DNA of 64,000 nucleotides from Pseudarthrobacter sp. ATCC 49987 (GCF_009928425.1 NZ_JAABNS010000001.1:1550001-1614000); one strand, 5' to 3'; counted from the first letter of the stretch, positions 8,694 through 19,166 are shown. The notes: generated from the letters alone by a model not told the origin. Numbers and translations: made by a program.

Positions 8694-11087
8694 TTGGAAG
8701 AACGTTCTACGCCGGTGCCATCAGCGCCGGCGGATCAGGCTCCAGGCCAGGGTTCGCAGACTGGTGTGGTGGCTCCCGGACGCGCCGATCCGCCCGTACC
8801 TGTCGACAGCTCGGGAGCACGCCCCACGTTCCCCGGCCGGCGTGAACGCACCCGCTCCCGGCTTGCCCGCCTGACCGGCCGCGGCGCCCCCGCATATTCC
8901 CCCATCCTTGAGCCGCTGCTGCGCACCGTGCGGGCCAACAACCCCAAAGAGGACTTCGACCTTATCCAGCGCGCCTTCGTCGTGGCGGAACGCTGCCACC
9001 GCGGGCAGAAGCGCAAGAGCGGAGACCCCTACATCACGCACCCTGTGGCGGTTGCCACCATCCTGGCGGAGCTGGGTCTCAGCGGAACCACCCTGGCCGC
9101 GGCGCTCCTGCACGACACCGTCGAGGACACCTCGTACACGCTGGAGGACCTGAAGGCCGAGTTTGGCCCGGAGGTTGCCATGCTGGTGGACGGGGTCACC
9201 AAACTGGACAAGGTCAGCTTCGGCGAGGCCGCGCAGTCGGAGACCGTGCGCAAGATGGTCGTGGCCATGGCCAAGGACATCCGGGTCCTGATGATCAAGC
9301 TGGCCGACCGGCTGCACAACGCCAGGACCTGGCGCTTCGTCTCCGCCGAGTCCTCCGCGCGCAAGGCCCGGGAAACACTGGAAATCTTCGCCCCGCTGGC
9401 GCACCGGCTCGGCATGAACACCATCAAGTGGGAACTGGAAGACCTCTCCTTTGCGGCCCTGTACCCGAAGGTTTACGAGGAAATCGTGCGCATGGTGGGG
9501 GACCGGACCCCCGAACGCGAAAAAAACCTCTCTGTCATCCGCAACCAGATCACCGAGGACCTGCGCGCGGCCAAGATCAAGGCCACCATCACCGGCCGGC
9601 CGAAGCACTACTACTCGATCTATCAGAAGATGATCGTCCGGGACAAGGACTTCGACGACATCAACGATCTCATGGGCGTCCGCGTCCTGGTCGACTCGGT
9701 CCGGGACTGTTACGCGGCCCTGGGCGCCATGCACTCGCGCTGGAACCCCCTCCCCGGGCGGTTCAAGGACTACATCGCGATGCCCAAATACAACATGTAC
9801 CAGTCGCTGCACACCACGGTGATCGGTCCGGGCGGCAAACCCGTGGAAATCCAGATCCGCACCCACGAAATGCACCGCCGCGCCGAATACGGCGTCGCTG
9901 CGCACTGGAAGTACAAGGACCAGCCGAACCGCACCGCGGCCGGGCCGGGAAGCCCGCGCGACGGCGACATGGGCTGGCTGCGGTCCCTCGTGGACTGGCA
10001 GCAGGAGACTTCCGACCCCGGCGAGTTCCTCGACTCCCTGCGCTTTGAAATCAATGCCCGGGAAGTGTTCGTTTTCACCCCCAAGGGCGAGGTCATGGCC
10101 CTGCCGGCCGGTTCCACGCCCGTGGACTTCGCCTACGCCGTCCACACCGAGGTTGGACACCGGACCATCGGTGCGCGCGTCAACGGCAAGCTGGTTCCGC
10201 TCAACAGTGAGTTGAACCACGGCGACTGGGTGGAGATCTTCACGTCCAAGGCTGAAGGCGCCGGCCCCAGCCAGGACTGGCAGCACTTCGTCAAGAGCGC
10301 CCGTGCGCGGAACAAGATCCGGCAGTGGTTCAGCAAGGAACGCCGCGAAGAGTCGATCGACCGCGGTAAGGAACTACTGACCAAGGCGATGCGCAAGCAG
10401 AACCTCCCGCTGCAACGCCTGATGACGCACGATGCCCTCGCCGCGATTGCCGAGGACTTCAAGTACGTGGATATCTCCGGCCTCTACGCCGGTGTGGGCG
10501 ACGGGCACACCTCCGCCCAGTCCGTCATGGAACGCCTCGTGGAGAGCCTCGGCGGGAACGACACCCCCGAGGATGACCTCACCGAGGTGTCCATCCCCAC
10601 CCAGGTCACCAAGGCGCGGTATTCCGACTCCGGCGTTGTGGTGCGTGGGGTGGACGACGTCTGGGTCAAGCTCGCCCGCTGCTGCACCCCGGTGCCGCCT
10701 GATCCGATCCTGGGCTTCGTGACCCGCGGCTCCGGCGTCTCCGTGCACCGGACGGACTGCACCAACGTCAGCGGACTCCTGGAGCAGCCCGACCGGATCG
10801 TCGAGGTCGACTGGGCACCCACGCAGTCGAGCGTCTTCCTGGTCGAAATCCAGGTCGAAGCACTCGACCGGAAGTCGCTGCTCTCGGATGTGACCCGGAT
10901 CCTGTCGGAGAACCACGTCAACATCCTGGCCGCCAGCGTGCACACGTCCACGGACCGGGTGGCCATCTCGAAGTTCGCTTTCGAGATGGGCGACCCCAAG
11001 TACCTGAACCACGTGCTCAGCGCCGTCCGCCGCATCGACGGTGTCTTCGACGTCTACCGGACAACCGGCAACCGGCGGCGCAGCTAG
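8694..11087 (+). CDS. rsh: Bifunctional (p)ppGpp synthetase/hydrolase Rsh (RelA/SpoT)
   Basis: Rsh makes and degrades the alarmone (p)ppGpp in the stringent response. The 797-aa protein has a variable N-terminus of about 65 residues. The hydrolase HD domain follows with [10 protein letters not shown] near residue 140. The synthetase domain has [12 protein letters not shown] and [10 protein letters not shown] at about 300-340. A TGS domain lies near 455-515 ([20 protein letters not shown]), a conserved-cysteine region [11 protein letters not shown] near 662, and a C-terminal ACT domain runs from about 716. Both catalytic halves look intact. The start is TTG behind GGAGAGG. In many actinobacteria apt lies between secF and this gene; here it does not. 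Confidence 0.96.
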   Translation: MEERSTPVPSAPADQAPGQGSQTGVVAPGRADPPVPVDSSGARPTFPGRRERTRSRLARLTGRGAPAYSPILEPLLRTVRANNPKEDFDLIQRAFVVAERCHRGQKRKSGDPYITHPVAVATILAELGLSGTTLAAALLHDTVEDTSYTLEDLKAEFGPEVAMLVDGVTKLDKVSFGEAAQSETVRKMVVAMAKDIRVLMIKLADRLHNARTWRFVSAESSARKARETLEIFAPLAHRLGMNTIKWELEDLSFAALYPKVYEEIVRMVGDRTPEREKNLSVIRNQITEDLRAAKIKATITGRPKHYYSIYQKMIVRDKDFDDINDLMGVRVLVDSVRDCYAALGAMHSRWNPLPGRFKDYIAMPKYNMYQSLHTTVIGPGGKPVEIQIRTHEMHRRAEYGVAAHWKYKDQPNRTAAGPGSPRDGDMGWLRSLVDWQQETSDPGEFLDSLRFEINAREVFVFTPKGEVMALPAGSTPVDFAYAVHTEVGHRTIGARVNGKLVPLNSELNHGDWVEIFTSKAEGAGPSQDWQHFVKSARARNKIRQWFSKERREESIDRGKELLTKAMRKQNLPLQRLMTHDALAAIAEDFKYVDISGLYAGVGDGHTSAQSVMERLVESLGGNDTPEDDLTEVSIPTQVTKARYSDSGVVVRGVDDVWVKLARCCTPVPPDPILGFVTRGSGVSVHRTDCTNVSGLLEQPDRIVEVDWAPTQSSVFLVEIQVEALDRKSLLSDVTRILSENHVNILAASVHTSTDRVAISKFAFEMGDPKYLNHVLSAVRRIDGVFDVYRTTGNRRRS

Positions 11088-11103
11088 CACTGACAGGCAA
11101 GCG

Positions 11104-11721
11104 CTATGGCGCCGGGCCGGCCTGCAGCTGTTCGAGCTTTGTCAGCGCTGCCTTCTTGTGCGGCATCCTGGGCGTGGCCTCCACGGCACGCATGAGCAGC
11201 CGCAGCCGCAGGCCCAGCTCGGGTGCCCCCAGGAGCGCCCGCAGGGCCGGTAGTGCCCGCCCGGCGTCCACGTGCAGGGCGATGTCCACGGAGGTCCGCA
11301 GCGGACTGGAGACCATCAGCCCGCCCAAGCTCACGACGTCGAACGGGCCCAGGCGCACCTCGTGGAAGGTGCAGCCCCGGGTGGAGCGCAGGCTGGAAAT
11401 CCGCCGGTTGGCGTCCACGAGCAGGGCGAGCCGGTCCGGTTCGGCGGCGCAGCCGTAGATCCAGGCCGCCGTCATCCTGCCCGCGACGACCCGCTGGCGG
11501 ATGGCCGGACTGATGAGGACGGAGGCCGCGCGGGCCCGGAGCTGCGGGGTGGGCTGGGTCCCCGGCGGCAGGTAGCCGCGCTGGTAGAGCTGGGTCAGCA
11601 CGCCGTCGGACGCCATCGCCTGAAGCTCGGGCCAGGTGAAAAGTGCCCCGGGGGAGTACAGCTCGGAAGCAGGCGGGGAAGCAGGTGGGAAGGGTGCCGG
11701 CGGGCCGTGAACAATGACCAT
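11104..11721 (-). CDS. AbiEi-like protein (possible type IV antitoxin or regulator), no toxin partner
   Basis: A 205-aa protein. Its N-terminal part (FTWPELQAMASDGVLTQLYQ then RGYLP) resembles the winged-helix start of AbiEi-type antitoxins, which bind their own promoters. The rest includes an ISSLRSTRGCTFHEV strand-rich segment and SSPLRTSVDIAL, a pattern common in actinobacterial members. No AbiEii-type nucleotidyltransferase toxin gene is adjacent on either side, so it appears to be an orphan. The ATG has AGGATGG upstream. It converges with rsh, leaving 16 bp between stops. Family assignment is from memory of the pattern and is moderate. Confidence 0.5.
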   Translation of the reverse strand: MVIVHGPPAPFPPASPPASELYSPGALFTWPELQAMASDGVLTQLYQRGYLPPGTQPTPQLRARAASVLISPAIRQRVVAGRMTAAWIYGCAAEPDRLALLVDANRRISSLRSTRGCTFHEVRLGPFDVVSLGGLMVSSPLRTSVDIALHVDAGRALPALRALLGAPELGLRLRLLMRAVEATPRMPHKKAALTKLEQLQAGPAP

Positions 11722-11754
11722 ACAGCCATCCTGTCCCGTCCCCGGAAAAGCGAA

Positions 11755-11796
11755 CAGGCCCCGTCCCGGTCATGTGGATAACCGGTGCGGGGCCTG
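11755..11796 (-). terminator. Terminator of the DUF349 gene
   Basis: A 9-bp outer stem (11755-11763 with 11788-11796) encloses a second small stem (CCGGT/ACCGG). Read leftward it is followed by a T-rich run, GTTCGCTTTTCC, which fits termination of the upstream minus-strand gene. Confidence 0.65.
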
Positions 11797-11842
11797 CCTC
11801 AAACAGCCTGTTGCCGTGGTGCTTTCGTGTTGTGGTGCCTGG

Positions 11843-13480
11843 CTAGGAGAGCTCGCTCGCTGACTTTTCGAGCTGTTCCAGCCACGCCTCACGGGCCTCG
11901 AGGGCTTCCTTGGCGGCCTTGATCTTGCGCTCGTCGCCGGCCTTCTCGGCCTTGGCCAGGTCATCCCGGAGTCCGGCAATCGCCGACTCCAGCTGCGTCA
12001 GCGCGCTGTTGGTGCGTGCCTTCGTTTCCGGGTTGGACCGCTTCCAGTTCTCGTCCTCGGCGTGGCGTACGGCGTCTTCGACCTTCCGCAGCCCGGCCTC
12101 GACGCGTCCCATGTCGGCGCGGGGAACCTTGCCGGCTTCCTCCCAGCGGTCACGGATGGACTGGAGCGCCTTCTTGGTGGCGGCGAGGTCCTTGATGGGA
12201 AGCAACTCGTTGGCTTCCGTCAGCAGGGCTTCCTTGACCACCAGGTTGGCGCCGTATTCCTGGTCGATCTCGTCGTTGGCGGCCTGGCGGTGCGTGAAGA
12301 AGACGTCCTGCGCGGCACGGAACCGGGCCCAGAGGGCGTCGTCATCCTTGCGGCTGGCGCGCGGGGAAGCCTTCCACTCGTCCATCAGGCGGCGGTATTC
12401 GCCGGCGGCAAAGCCCCAGTCGGTGGAGGAGGACAGCGCTTCCGCCTCGGTGATCAGCTTCTCCTTCGCGGCCTTCGCTGCCGAGTTGGTGCTGTCCAGC
12501 TGGGAGAAGTACGCACGGCGGTGCCGGTCAAAGACGGTTCGGGCAGCACGGAAGCGCTTCCAGAGGGCGTCCTCGTTGCTGCGGCCGAGCCGGACGCCGC
12601 TCTTCTGTGCGGTCTTCCAGCTCTCGAACAGTTCGTTCATCCGGGCGCTGGAGGTCTTCCACTGGATCTGGGCCGGGTCGTGGCCCGCGATCTCTTCGGC
12701 CTCGGCGACGATGGCCTCGCGGGCGGCCAGCTCGGCGGCACGGACGGCGTCGTGCTCGGCCTTCTCGGCCTTTTCGAGCTCGGAGATCTGTGTGGCCAGG
12801 GCATCCAGGCGGGCCTCGGCGGAGCGGAGGTCGCCCACCATGTTGCGCCCGGCAAGCTGCTCGCGCAGGTGGGTGACGGTCTTCTGCATGTCCGTGGTGG
12901 GCGCCTTGGAGCTCACACGCTGTTCCAGCAGGACAATCTGGGCCACGACGTCGTCGTATTTCCGGGCGAAGTAGCCCAGGGCCTCGTCGTCGCTGACGCC
13001 CGGGTACTGGCCGACAGGATGCTCCTCGCCGTCGACGGTCAGGAACACGTGGCCGTCGCCCTCGACGCGGCCCCAGCGTGCAGCTTCGGCCAGCGAGGCG
13101 GCCGAGGACCCGGAAGCCGGTGCGGCGGCCGGAGCCGCCGGTGACGGCTTGGCCTTTGGCCGGGCGGCGAACGCTGCCGGTGAGGGCGCGGGTCGCGCAG
13201 CGGCGGGAGCAGGTGCCTCAGTGGCTGCCGGATCCTCCGGCGCGCTCTCCTCGGCCGGGGCCTCGGGTGCAGCTGCCTCGGCCGGGGCCTCGGGTGCCTC
13301 AGCCGTGCCGGTGGACGCCTGGGCCTCGGCCGGAAAGGCCTCCGCTTCCTGCCCGGCCGCCGGTTCCGGCGCCGTGTCTGTGGGAGTGTCTGTCGCCTGC
13401 GTGGTCAATGAAGCCTCAGCTTCGGTTTCGTTGGCAGCTGCTGCTGACACTGTTTCGTCGGATTTCTGACTGTCTGTCAC
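11843..13480 (-). CDS. DUF349 domain-containing protein
   Basis: A 545-aa predicted cytosolic protein of unknown biochemical role. About 150 N-terminal residues are Ala/Pro/Glu-rich and probably disordered. A short beta-type segment follows (VEGDGHVFLTVDGEEHPVG). The remainder is long charged helices with repeated DUF349 units, recognisable by ALWKRFRAARTVFDRHR and ALWARFRAAQDVFFTHR. The GTG at 13480 (MTDSQKSDE) is chosen; the frame is open to 13534 but that extension is basic and unlike the acidic N-terminus. It lies 61 nt after the cyclophilin gene and may share its transcript. Confidence 0.85.
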   Translation of the reverse strand: MTDSQKSDETVSAAAANETEAEASLTTQATDTPTDTAPEPAAGQEAEAFPAEAQASTGTAEAPEAPAEAAAPEAPAEESAPEDPAATEAPAPAAARPAPSPAAFAARPKAKPSPAAPAAAPASGSSAASLAEAARWGRVEGDGHVFLTVDGEEHPVGQYPGVSDDEALGYFARKYDDVVAQIVLLEQRVSSKAPTTDMQKTVTHLREQLAGRNMVGDLRSAEARLDALATQISELEKAEKAEHDAVRAAELAAREAIVAEAEEIAGHDPAQIQWKTSSARMNELFESWKTAQKSGVRLGRSNEDALWKRFRAARTVFDRHRRAYFSQLDSTNSAAKAAKEKLITEAEALSSSTDWGFAAGEYRRLMDEWKASPRASRKDDDALWARFRAAQDVFFTHRQAANDEIDQEYGANLVVKEALLTEANELLPIKDLAATKKALQSIRDRWEEAGKVPRADMGRVEAGLRKVEDAVRHAEDENWKRSNPETKARTNSALTQLESAIAGLRDDLAKAEKAGDERKIKAAKEALEAREAWLEQLEKSASELS

Positions 13481-13541
13481 CGCTAGAAGTCTTTCGCTTG
13501 GAGGGAAATACCGGGGCCGGCGCCGCAAGGGCAACGGCTGG

Positions 13542-14342
13542 TTACTTCAGAGAGAACGAGTCTATCGTGACTGGTTCCGCAGGGGCGCCGTCCGTGGCGT
13601 TATCGCCCGGTTTGAGTCCGGCGGCAGCAATATTGACCACAACGTCCAGTCCCGAGGTCACCTTCCCCACCACGGTGTAGCCGCCTGCGGCATCGGCCGG
13701 AATGACGGTGTCCTTGTACACAATGAAGAACTGGGTTCCGTTGCCGTAGGCGTTTCCGCCGCTGCGGGCGACGGCGATGGTTCCGGCCGGATATGTGTTG
13801 TCCTGCGGGGTGTTTTCCAGCGGACCCCAGGTGTAGCCCGGATCGCTGCTCCCATCGCCTGCCTTGGAGCCGCACTGCAGGACGCCGAACGTCTCGGCCG
13901 TGGTGAGTCGGTGGCAGTTGAGTCCGGCGTAGAAGTTCTGGTCCGCGAGGGACTTGAAGACGGCGGCGGCCTGGGGAGCCTTCGTGCCGTCCAGTTCGAC
14001 GCCGAGGGTGCCGGTGTTGAGCTTGAGTTCCCCGGTGAACGTCTGCCCGGCCGCCGTCTCCGGTTTCGGGATGTTGTCGGCGTTGCTGGGGGAGGCCGAC
14101 GGCGTGGCAGAGGGCGAGGTCAGCCCGGCCTGCGCGGCCGCGTATTCTTCCTCGGTGGGATTGGAGGCGAAGACCGTCAGTTGCAGGACCAGCGCAACAA
14201 CGACCGCAGCCGTACCCGCGCCGATGGCGAGGACATTGTCGCGCTTGCGGCGCTTGTCCTGCTCCTTGCGGAGCTCGCGCTTTGCCTCCATTTGCTGGAC
14301 GCGCCGCTTGGCTTCGCGGGCGCTCCGTGAACTGGCCGCCAA
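13542..14342 (-). CDS. Membrane-anchored cyclophilin-type peptidyl-prolyl cis-trans isomerase
   Basis: Catalyses cis-trans isomerisation of proline bonds, here probably outside the membrane. The 266-aa protein has a basic coiled N-terminus (residues 1-36), one transmembrane helix (about 38-60), a Ser/Pro linker, and a cyclophilin domain from about residue 100. Domain landmarks are NFYAGLNCHRLT, GTIAVARSGGNAYGNGTQFFIVY and GYTVVGKVTSGLDVV. Start is TTG with AGGAGGA just upstream. The same family lies near rsh and hisS in Mycobacterium (ppiB), supporting the assignment. Confidence 0.92.
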   Translation of the reverse strand: MAASSRSAREAKRRVQQMEAKRELRKEQDKRRKRDNVLAIGAGTAAVVVALVLQLTVFASNPTEEEYAAAQAGLTSPSATPSASPSNADNIPKPETAAGQTFTGELKLNTGTLGVELDGTKAPQAAAVFKSLADQNFYAGLNCHRLTTAETFGVLQCGSKAGDGSSDPGYTWGPLENTPQDNTYPAGTIAVARSGGNAYGNGTQFFIVYKDTVIPADAAGGYTVVGKVTSGLDVVVNIAAAGLKPGDNATDGAPAEPVTIDSFSLK

Positions 14343-14421
14343 AAGTCCTCCTGGGTGTCTGGGTGTAGGGCCGAAACCGGGCGGCGCAGGGGCGCCGTCG
14401 CAGGTTCAGCGGTAAAGCTGC

Positions 14422-14509
14422 CGGCAGTCAGTTTATGCTTTCTGTGCCCGGTCTCATTAGAAGATGCGGGCGCGGAAAGCATAAACTGACTGCCGCACAC
14501 AGTTTATGC
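14422..14509. repeat. Large palindromic element with an extra half-site, upstream of hisS
   Basis: A perfect 21-bp inverted repeat (14422-14442 with 14475-14495) continues inward for 8 more pairs, two of them G-T, leaving a 16-nt loop. The whole forms a 74-nt hairpin. A third copy of the inner motif CAGTTTATGC follows at 14500-14509. With the right arm it forms a second inverted repeat: GCATAAACTG, 11-nt spacer, CAGTTTATGC. Each copy contains a TATGCT/TATGCA string that could act as a -10 box. No T-run follows. It may be an operator cluster, a face-to-face promoter pair or a small dispersed palindromic repeat. Confidence 0.8.
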
Positions 14510-14617
14510 ATGACCGGCCGCTCTGCCGCCCATCTGATCCCCGTTTCGGACGCCCCGTTTCGGCTCCACCACGGCGCAAGAGGTTCCGGCCGGTTTTACC
14601 TGAGGAGAAAATCCACC

Positions 14618-15964
14618 ATGGCACGCACCGCCTCCCTGTCCGGATTCCCCGAGTGGCTTCCCGAGGAGCGGCTGGTGGAGCTGCATGTGCTGGACACGCT
14701 GCGCCGGGTCTTCGAACTGCATGGCTTTTCCTCCATCGAAACCCGCGCCGTGGAGACGGTGGGCCAGCTCCTGCGCAAGGGTGAGATCGACAAAGAGGTC
14801 TACGGGCTGAGCCGGCTGCAGGACGACGAGGGTGTAGATTCCGCGTCGCACAAGGGCGATCCGCACGCCCTGGCCCTGCATTTCGACCTCACCGTGCCGT
14901 TCGCCCGGTACGTCGTCGAAAACGCCGGCTACCTCGCTTTCCCGTTCCGCCGCTACCAGATCCAAAAGGTCTGGCGCGGCGAACGTCCGCAGGAAGGCCG
15001 CGCCCGCGAATTCACCCAGGCGGACATCGACATCGTGGGCGACGGCGAACTGCCGTTCCGTTACGACGTCGAGATTGCACTGGTCATCGCCGAGGCCCTC
15101 AGCGCCCTGCCGATCCCGGACTTCCTGCTCCGGATCAACAACCGCAAGCTGGCCGAGGGCTTCTACAACGGCATTGGCCTCACCGACACCGCCGGTGTGC
15201 TGCGCAGCATCGACAAGCTCGAGAAGATCGGCCCGGCCAAGGTCGCCGAGCTGCTCAAGTCCGAGCTCGGAGCCACGGACGAGCAGGCCCAGTCCGCCCT
15301 CAAACTGGCCTCGATCCGCACCGGGGACACGTCCTTCGTGGCGCAGGTGCGGGCTCTCGGGGTCAGCAACGACCTGCTCGAGGAAGGCCTCACCGAGCTG
15401 GAGCAGGTCATCGCGGCTGCCGTCCAGCGTGCGCCGGGCAAGGTCGCCGCGGACCTCAGCATCGCCCGCGGACTGGACTACTACACCGGAACCGTCGTGG
15501 AGACTGTCCTGGTGGGCCACGAACAGCTCGGCTCGATCTGCTCCGGCGGGCGCTACGACGCCCTCGCCAGCAAGGGCAACCGCAAGTTCCCCGGCGTCGG
15601 GCTCTCCATCGGCGTGACCCGGCTGGTCTCCCGGATCCTCAGCCAGGACCTCGCCAAAGCAACACGGTCCGTGCCCACCGCCGTGCTGGTGGCGCTCAAC
15701 AGCGATGACAGCTGGGGCGCCGCCCAGGACGTCGCCGCGGAACTGCGCGGCCGCGGGATCGCCACCGAAGTGGCCGCGAAAGCGGAGAAGTTCGGCAAGC
15801 AGATCAAATTCGCCGACCGCCGCGGCATCCCCTTTGTCTGGTTCACCGACGACGACGGCAAACACCAGGTCAAGGACATCCGCACCGGCGAGCAGGTCGA
15901 CGCCGATCCCGCCACCTGGGCTCCGGCAGCGGAGGACCTGCAGGTCCGGGTCCTGAAGGCCTAA
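14618..15964 (+). CDS. hisS: Histidine--tRNA ligase
   Basis: Charges tRNA-His with histidine in the cytosol. The 448-aa protein is a class II synthetase. Motif 1 lies near residues 20-60 and motif 2 includes FPFRRYQIQKVWRGERPQ. The histidine-specific segments ARGLDYYTGTV and CSGGRYDAL are present, and a C-terminal anticodon-binding domain starts near residue 350. The ATG at 14618 has a GAGGAGA site 8 nt upstream; the frame is open to 14435, but that part translates the palindromic element and is not family sequence. It ends convergent with, and overlapping by 4 nt, the APC permease gene. Confidence 0.96.
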   Translation: MARTASLSGFPEWLPEERLVELHVLDTLRRVFELHGFSSIETRAVETVGQLLRKGEIDKEVYGLSRLQDDEGVDSASHKGDPHALALHFDLTVPFARYVVENAGYLAFPFRRYQIQKVWRGERPQEGRAREFTQADIDIVGDGELPFRYDVEIALVIAEALSALPIPDFLLRINNRKLAEGFYNGIGLTDTAGVLRSIDKLEKIGPAKVAELLKSELGATDEQAQSALKLASIRTGDTSFVAQVRALGVSNDLLEEGLTELEQVIAAAVQRAPGKVAADLSIARGLDYYTGTVVETVLVGHEQLGSICSGGRYDALASKGNRKFPGVGLSIGVTRLVSRILSQDLAKATRSVPTAVLVALNSDDSWGAAQDVAAELRGRGIATEVAAKAEKFGKQIKFADRRGIPFVWFTDDDGKHQVKDIRTGEQVDADPATWAPAAEDLQVRVLKA

Positions 15965-17256
15965 GCGGCAGCCTTCCGGAGCCGCCGCCGCAGCACAAGG
16001 AAGCGGCCCGCCACCCCCACGGCCAGCACGGCCGCCATGCCCAGCACAGAGGCCGGCGGCAGGGTCACGGCCAGGAGCAGGCAGCCGAGGAAGCCCAGGA
16101 CATTGAGCCAGCGCGGCGCATGCCAGGGACGCGCGGACAAGGTGAAGGCGGCGGCGTTCGTCACCGAGTAATAGACGAGCACACCGAAGCTGGAGAAGCC
16201 CACCACGGTCAGCACATTGGTGGTCAGCAGCAGCACGATCACGGCGGCGGCTACGGTCAGTTCGGCCACAAACGGAACCGTGTGCGCGCCGCCCACGCGG
16301 GCGAGCGGGGACGGCAGGTCGCGTTCCCGCGCCATCGCCATGGCGGTCCGGCCCACTCCCGTGATCAGTGCCAGCAGGGCGCCGAGGCACGCGGCGGCCG
16401 CGCCGGCCTGGACGAACGGGGCACCGGCGCTGAGCCGTGAGCTGGTGACGGCGTCGAGGAGCGGCGCCGCCGAGCCGGCCAGCTGCTCCGCCGGCAGATG
16501 CCACTGCAGCAGCAGCGCCAGCCCGAGGTAGATGACGAAGGCCACGGCCAGCGCGGCGAGAATGGCCCGCGGAATGGTGCGGGTGGGGTCCTTGACCTCT
16601 TCTCCCAGCGTCGCGATCCGGGCATAGCCGGCGAAGGCGAAGAACATCAGCCCGGCCGCCGGCAGCACGCCCCAGCCGCCCGCCTCGGCGGCTGCGCCGC
16701 CGCCGCCGCCGGCAGCATGCGGCCCCAGAATCGCCGCGGCCGCCACGAACGCCAGGGTGGCGAGCACCACGCCGAGCAGGATCCGGGTCAGCAGCGCGGT
16801 CCGGGTGATGCCGAGCAGGTTCACGCCGGTCAGGACCACGACGGCGGCCACGGCCAGCGGCGTCGCGAATTCCGGCGCCGCATAGTGGCCGAACGTCAAC
16901 GCCATCGCCGCGCAGGACGCGGTCTTGCCGGTGACGAAACCCCAGCCCGCGATGAAGCCGGGCCACTCGCCCAGCCGGTTCCGCCCGTAGACATAGGTGC
17001 CGCCGCTGGACGGGTACTTTGCGGCCAGCTGGGCCGAGGACACCGCGTTGCAGTACGCGATCACGCCGGCCAGGGCCACTGCCACGGCCAGCAGGGGACC
17101 GGCCAGGGCGGCAGCCGGTGCGAACACCACAAACACGCCGGCGCCCAGCATGGAGCCAAGCCCGATCGCGGTCGAATCGAGAACGCCCAGGCGGCGCTGC
17201 AGCTGCCGCGGTGTGCGCTGGTCAGGGGACGGCTCGCTCTGGGGGCGGCTTGCCAT
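15961..17256 (-). CDS. APC superfamily amino acid/amine permease
   Basis: A 431-aa integral membrane transporter of the amino acid-polyamine-organocation family; the substrate is not predictable. The first helix carries the family motif [11 protein letters not shown] (about residue 30), and some 12 hydrophobic helices follow. Other APC landmarks are [20 protein letters not shown] and [20 protein letters not shown]. The ATG at 17256 (MASRPQSEP) is chosen; the frame is open to 17376 but would run into the aspS leader. It diverges from aspS with about 107 bp between starts and converges with hisS. Confidence 0.87.
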   Translation of the reverse strand: MASRPQSEPSPDQRTPRQLQRRLGVLDSTAIGLGSMLGAGVFVVFAPAAALAGPLLAVAVALAGVIAYCNAVSSAQLAAKYPSSGGTYVYGRNRLGEWPGFIAGWGFVTGKTASCAAMALTFGHYAAPEFATPLAVAAVVVLTGVNLLGITRTALLTRILLGVVLATLAFVAAAAILGPHAAGGGGGAAAEAGGWGVLPAAGLMFFAFAGYARIATLGEEVKDPTRTIPRAILAALAVAFVIYLGLALLLQWHLPAEQLAGSAAPLLDAVTSSRLSAGAPFVQAGAAAACLGALLALITGVGRTAMAMARERDLPSPLARVGGAHTVPFVAELTVAAAVIVLLLTTNVLTVVGFSSFGVLVYYSVTNAAAFTLSARPWHAPRWLNVLGFLGCLLLAVTLPPASVLGMAAVLAVGVAGRFLVLRRRLRKAAA

Positions 17257-17363
17257 GGCGGGAGGGGCCTTTCCAACGGGTAAACTCGAACGGGATCGTT
17301 CCTGTAGCGATCCTATTGAACATGAGTTCTGATTTCCCTCTGTCTTCTTCAGAAAGGCGTGCT

Positions 17364-19145
17364 GTGCTGCGCACACATGACCTCGGATCCCTTCGCTCCG
17401 AGCACATTGGACAAACCGTAACCCTCGCCGGCTGGGTCGGCCGGCGTCGTGACCACGGTGGTGTCGCCTTCGTTGACCTGCGCGACGCCTCGGGCGTGTC
17501 CCAGGTCGTCGTCCGTGAAGAGGAAGTCTTCCACGGGCTGCGCAACGAGTACGTGCTGCAGGTTACCGGCACCGTCTCCCGGCGCCCGGAGGGCAACGAG
17601 AACCCCGCGCTGGCCACCGGCGAGATCGAGGTCATGGCCGAGACGGTCACCATCCTCAACACCTCGGAGCCGCTGCCGTTCCAGATCGATGAGCACGTCG
17701 AGGTCGGCGAGGAAGCCCGCCTCAAGCACCGCTACCTGGACCTGCGCCGCCCCGGCCCCGCCCGCAACATGCGCCTGCGCTCCGAGGCCAATCGCGTGGC
17801 CCGCGAACTGCTCCACCAGGACGGCTACGTCGAGATCGAAACCCCCACGCTGACGCGCTCGACGCCGGAAGGCGCCCGCGACTTCGTGGTCCCCGCACGC
17901 CTGGCGCCGGGTTCCTGGTACGCGCTGCCGCAGTCACCCCAGTTGTTCAAACAGCTCCTCCAGGTCGGCGGCTTCGAGAAGTACTACCAGATCGCCCGCT
18001 GCTACCGCGATGAGGACTTCCGTGCGGACCGCCAGCCGGAGTTCACCCAGCTCGACATCGAAGCCAGCTTCGTCGAGCAGGACGACATCATCCGGCTGGG
18101 CGAAAGCATCGTCAAGGCACTGTGGAAGCTCATCGACGTCGAAATCCCGACGCCGATCCAGCGCATCACCTACCACGACGCCATGGCCCGCTACGGTTCG
18201 GACAAGCCGGACCTGCGCTTCGGGCTGGAACTCACCGAGCTTACCGAGTTCTTCAAGGACACCAACTTCGGCGTCTTCAAGGCACCCTACGTCGGCGCCG
18301 TCGTGATGCCGGGCGGCGCCTCCCAGGCCCGCCGCGCCCTTGACGCCTGGCAGGAATGGGCCAAGCAGCGCGGCGCCAAGGGCCTGGCCTACGTCCTCTT
18401 CAAGGAAGATGGCGAACTCGCCGGCCCCGTGGCCAAGAACCTGACGGACGCCGAGCGCGCCGGTCTGGCCGAGGCCGTCGGCGCCAAGCCGGGTGACTGC
18501 ATCTTCTTCGCCGCCGGCGAGAAGACGCCGTCCCGCGCCCTGCTGGGTGCCGCCCGCGTGGAGATAGGCCACCGCACCGGACTCATCAACCCGAGCGACT
18601 GGGCCTTCTGCTGGGTGGTGGACGCACCGATGTTCGAACCCGCCGCGGCCGCCGTCGCGTCCGGCGACGTCGCCGTTGGTGCCGGCCAGTGGACCGCCGT
18701 GCACCACGCGTTCACCTCGCCCAAGCCCGAGTTTATGGACAGCTTCGACAAGGATCCCGAGTCCGCGCTGTCCTACGCCTACGACATTGTCTGCAACGGC
18801 AACGAAATCGGCGGCGGCTCGATCCGTATCCACCAGAGCGACGTCCAGGAACGGGTCTTCGAGCTGATGGGCCTGGACAAGGCCGATGCCCAGACGAAGT
18901 TCGGCTTCCTGCTCGAGGGCTTCAAGTTCGGTGCGCCTCCCCACGGCGGCATTGCGTTCGGCTGGGACCGCGTTGTCGCGCTGCTGGCCGGCGTCGAGTC
19001 CATCCGCGACGTCATTGCGTTCCCGAAGTCCGGCGGCGGCTTCGATCCGCTGACCCAGGCGCCCGCTCCCATCACGGCGCAGCAGCGCAAGGAAGCCGGC
19101 GTCGACTTCAAGCCGGAAGCCAAGAAGGCTGACGGCACCAAGTAG
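17364..19145 (+). CDS. aspS: Aspartate--tRNA ligase
   Basis: Charges tRNA-Asp, possibly also tRNA-Asn if the genome lacks AsnRS. The 593-aa bacterial-type class II enzyme has the N-terminal OB fold ([16 protein letters not shown]). The flipping-loop and motif 2 region is [19 protein letters not shown], a GAD insertion domain spans about 280-420, and motif 3 is [11 protein letters not shown]. The GTG at 17364 has AGAAAGG upstream and begins [15 protein letters not shown] like family members. An ATG at 17321 adds 14 residues and is the alternative. A hairpin terminator follows. Confidence 0.95.
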   Translation: MLRTHDLGSLRSEHIGQTVTLAGWVGRRRDHGGVAFVDLRDASGVSQVVVREEEVFHGLRNEYVLQVTGTVSRRPEGNENPALATGEIEVMAETVTILNTSEPLPFQIDEHVEVGEEARLKHRYLDLRRPGPARNMRLRSEANRVARELLHQDGYVEIETPTLTRSTPEGARDFVVPARLAPGSWYALPQSPQLFKQLLQVGGFEKYYQIARCYRDEDFRADRQPEFTQLDIEASFVEQDDIIRLGESIVKALWKLIDVEIPTPIQRITYHDAMARYGSDKPDLRFGLELTELTEFFKDTNFGVFKAPYVGAVVMPGGASQARRALDAWQEWAKQRGAKGLAYVLFKEDGELAGPVAKNLTDAERAGLAEAVGAKPGDCIFFAAGEKTPSRALLGAARVEIGHRTGLINPSDWAFCWVVDAPMFEPAAAAVASGDVAVGAGQWTAVHHAFTSPKPEFMDSFDKDPESALSYAYDIVCNGNEIGGGSIRIHQSDVQERVFELMGLDKADAQTKFGFLLEGFKFGAPPHGGIAFGWDRVVALLAGVESIRDVIAFPKSGGGFDPLTQAPAPITAQQRKEAGVDFKPEAKKADGTK

Positions 19146-19166
19146 CCTGACGTGCTTGGCGGCAAC

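Noticed and set aside
14343..14617. T-box riboswitch upstream of hisS
   Set aside because: No T-box consensus, specifier loop or terminator/antiterminator pair is visible; the palindrome has a different architecture.
14504..16966. Open minus-strand frame of about 820 codons opposite hisS and in a second frame of the permease gene
   Set aside because: Both hisS and the permease have clear domains; this frame is Arg/Gly/Ala-rich shadow sequence.
17019..17363. Longer N-terminus for aspS from a far upstream in-frame start
   Set aside because: It would read through the permease start region and its sequence does not resemble AspRS; GTG 17364 has a ribosome binding site and the family start.
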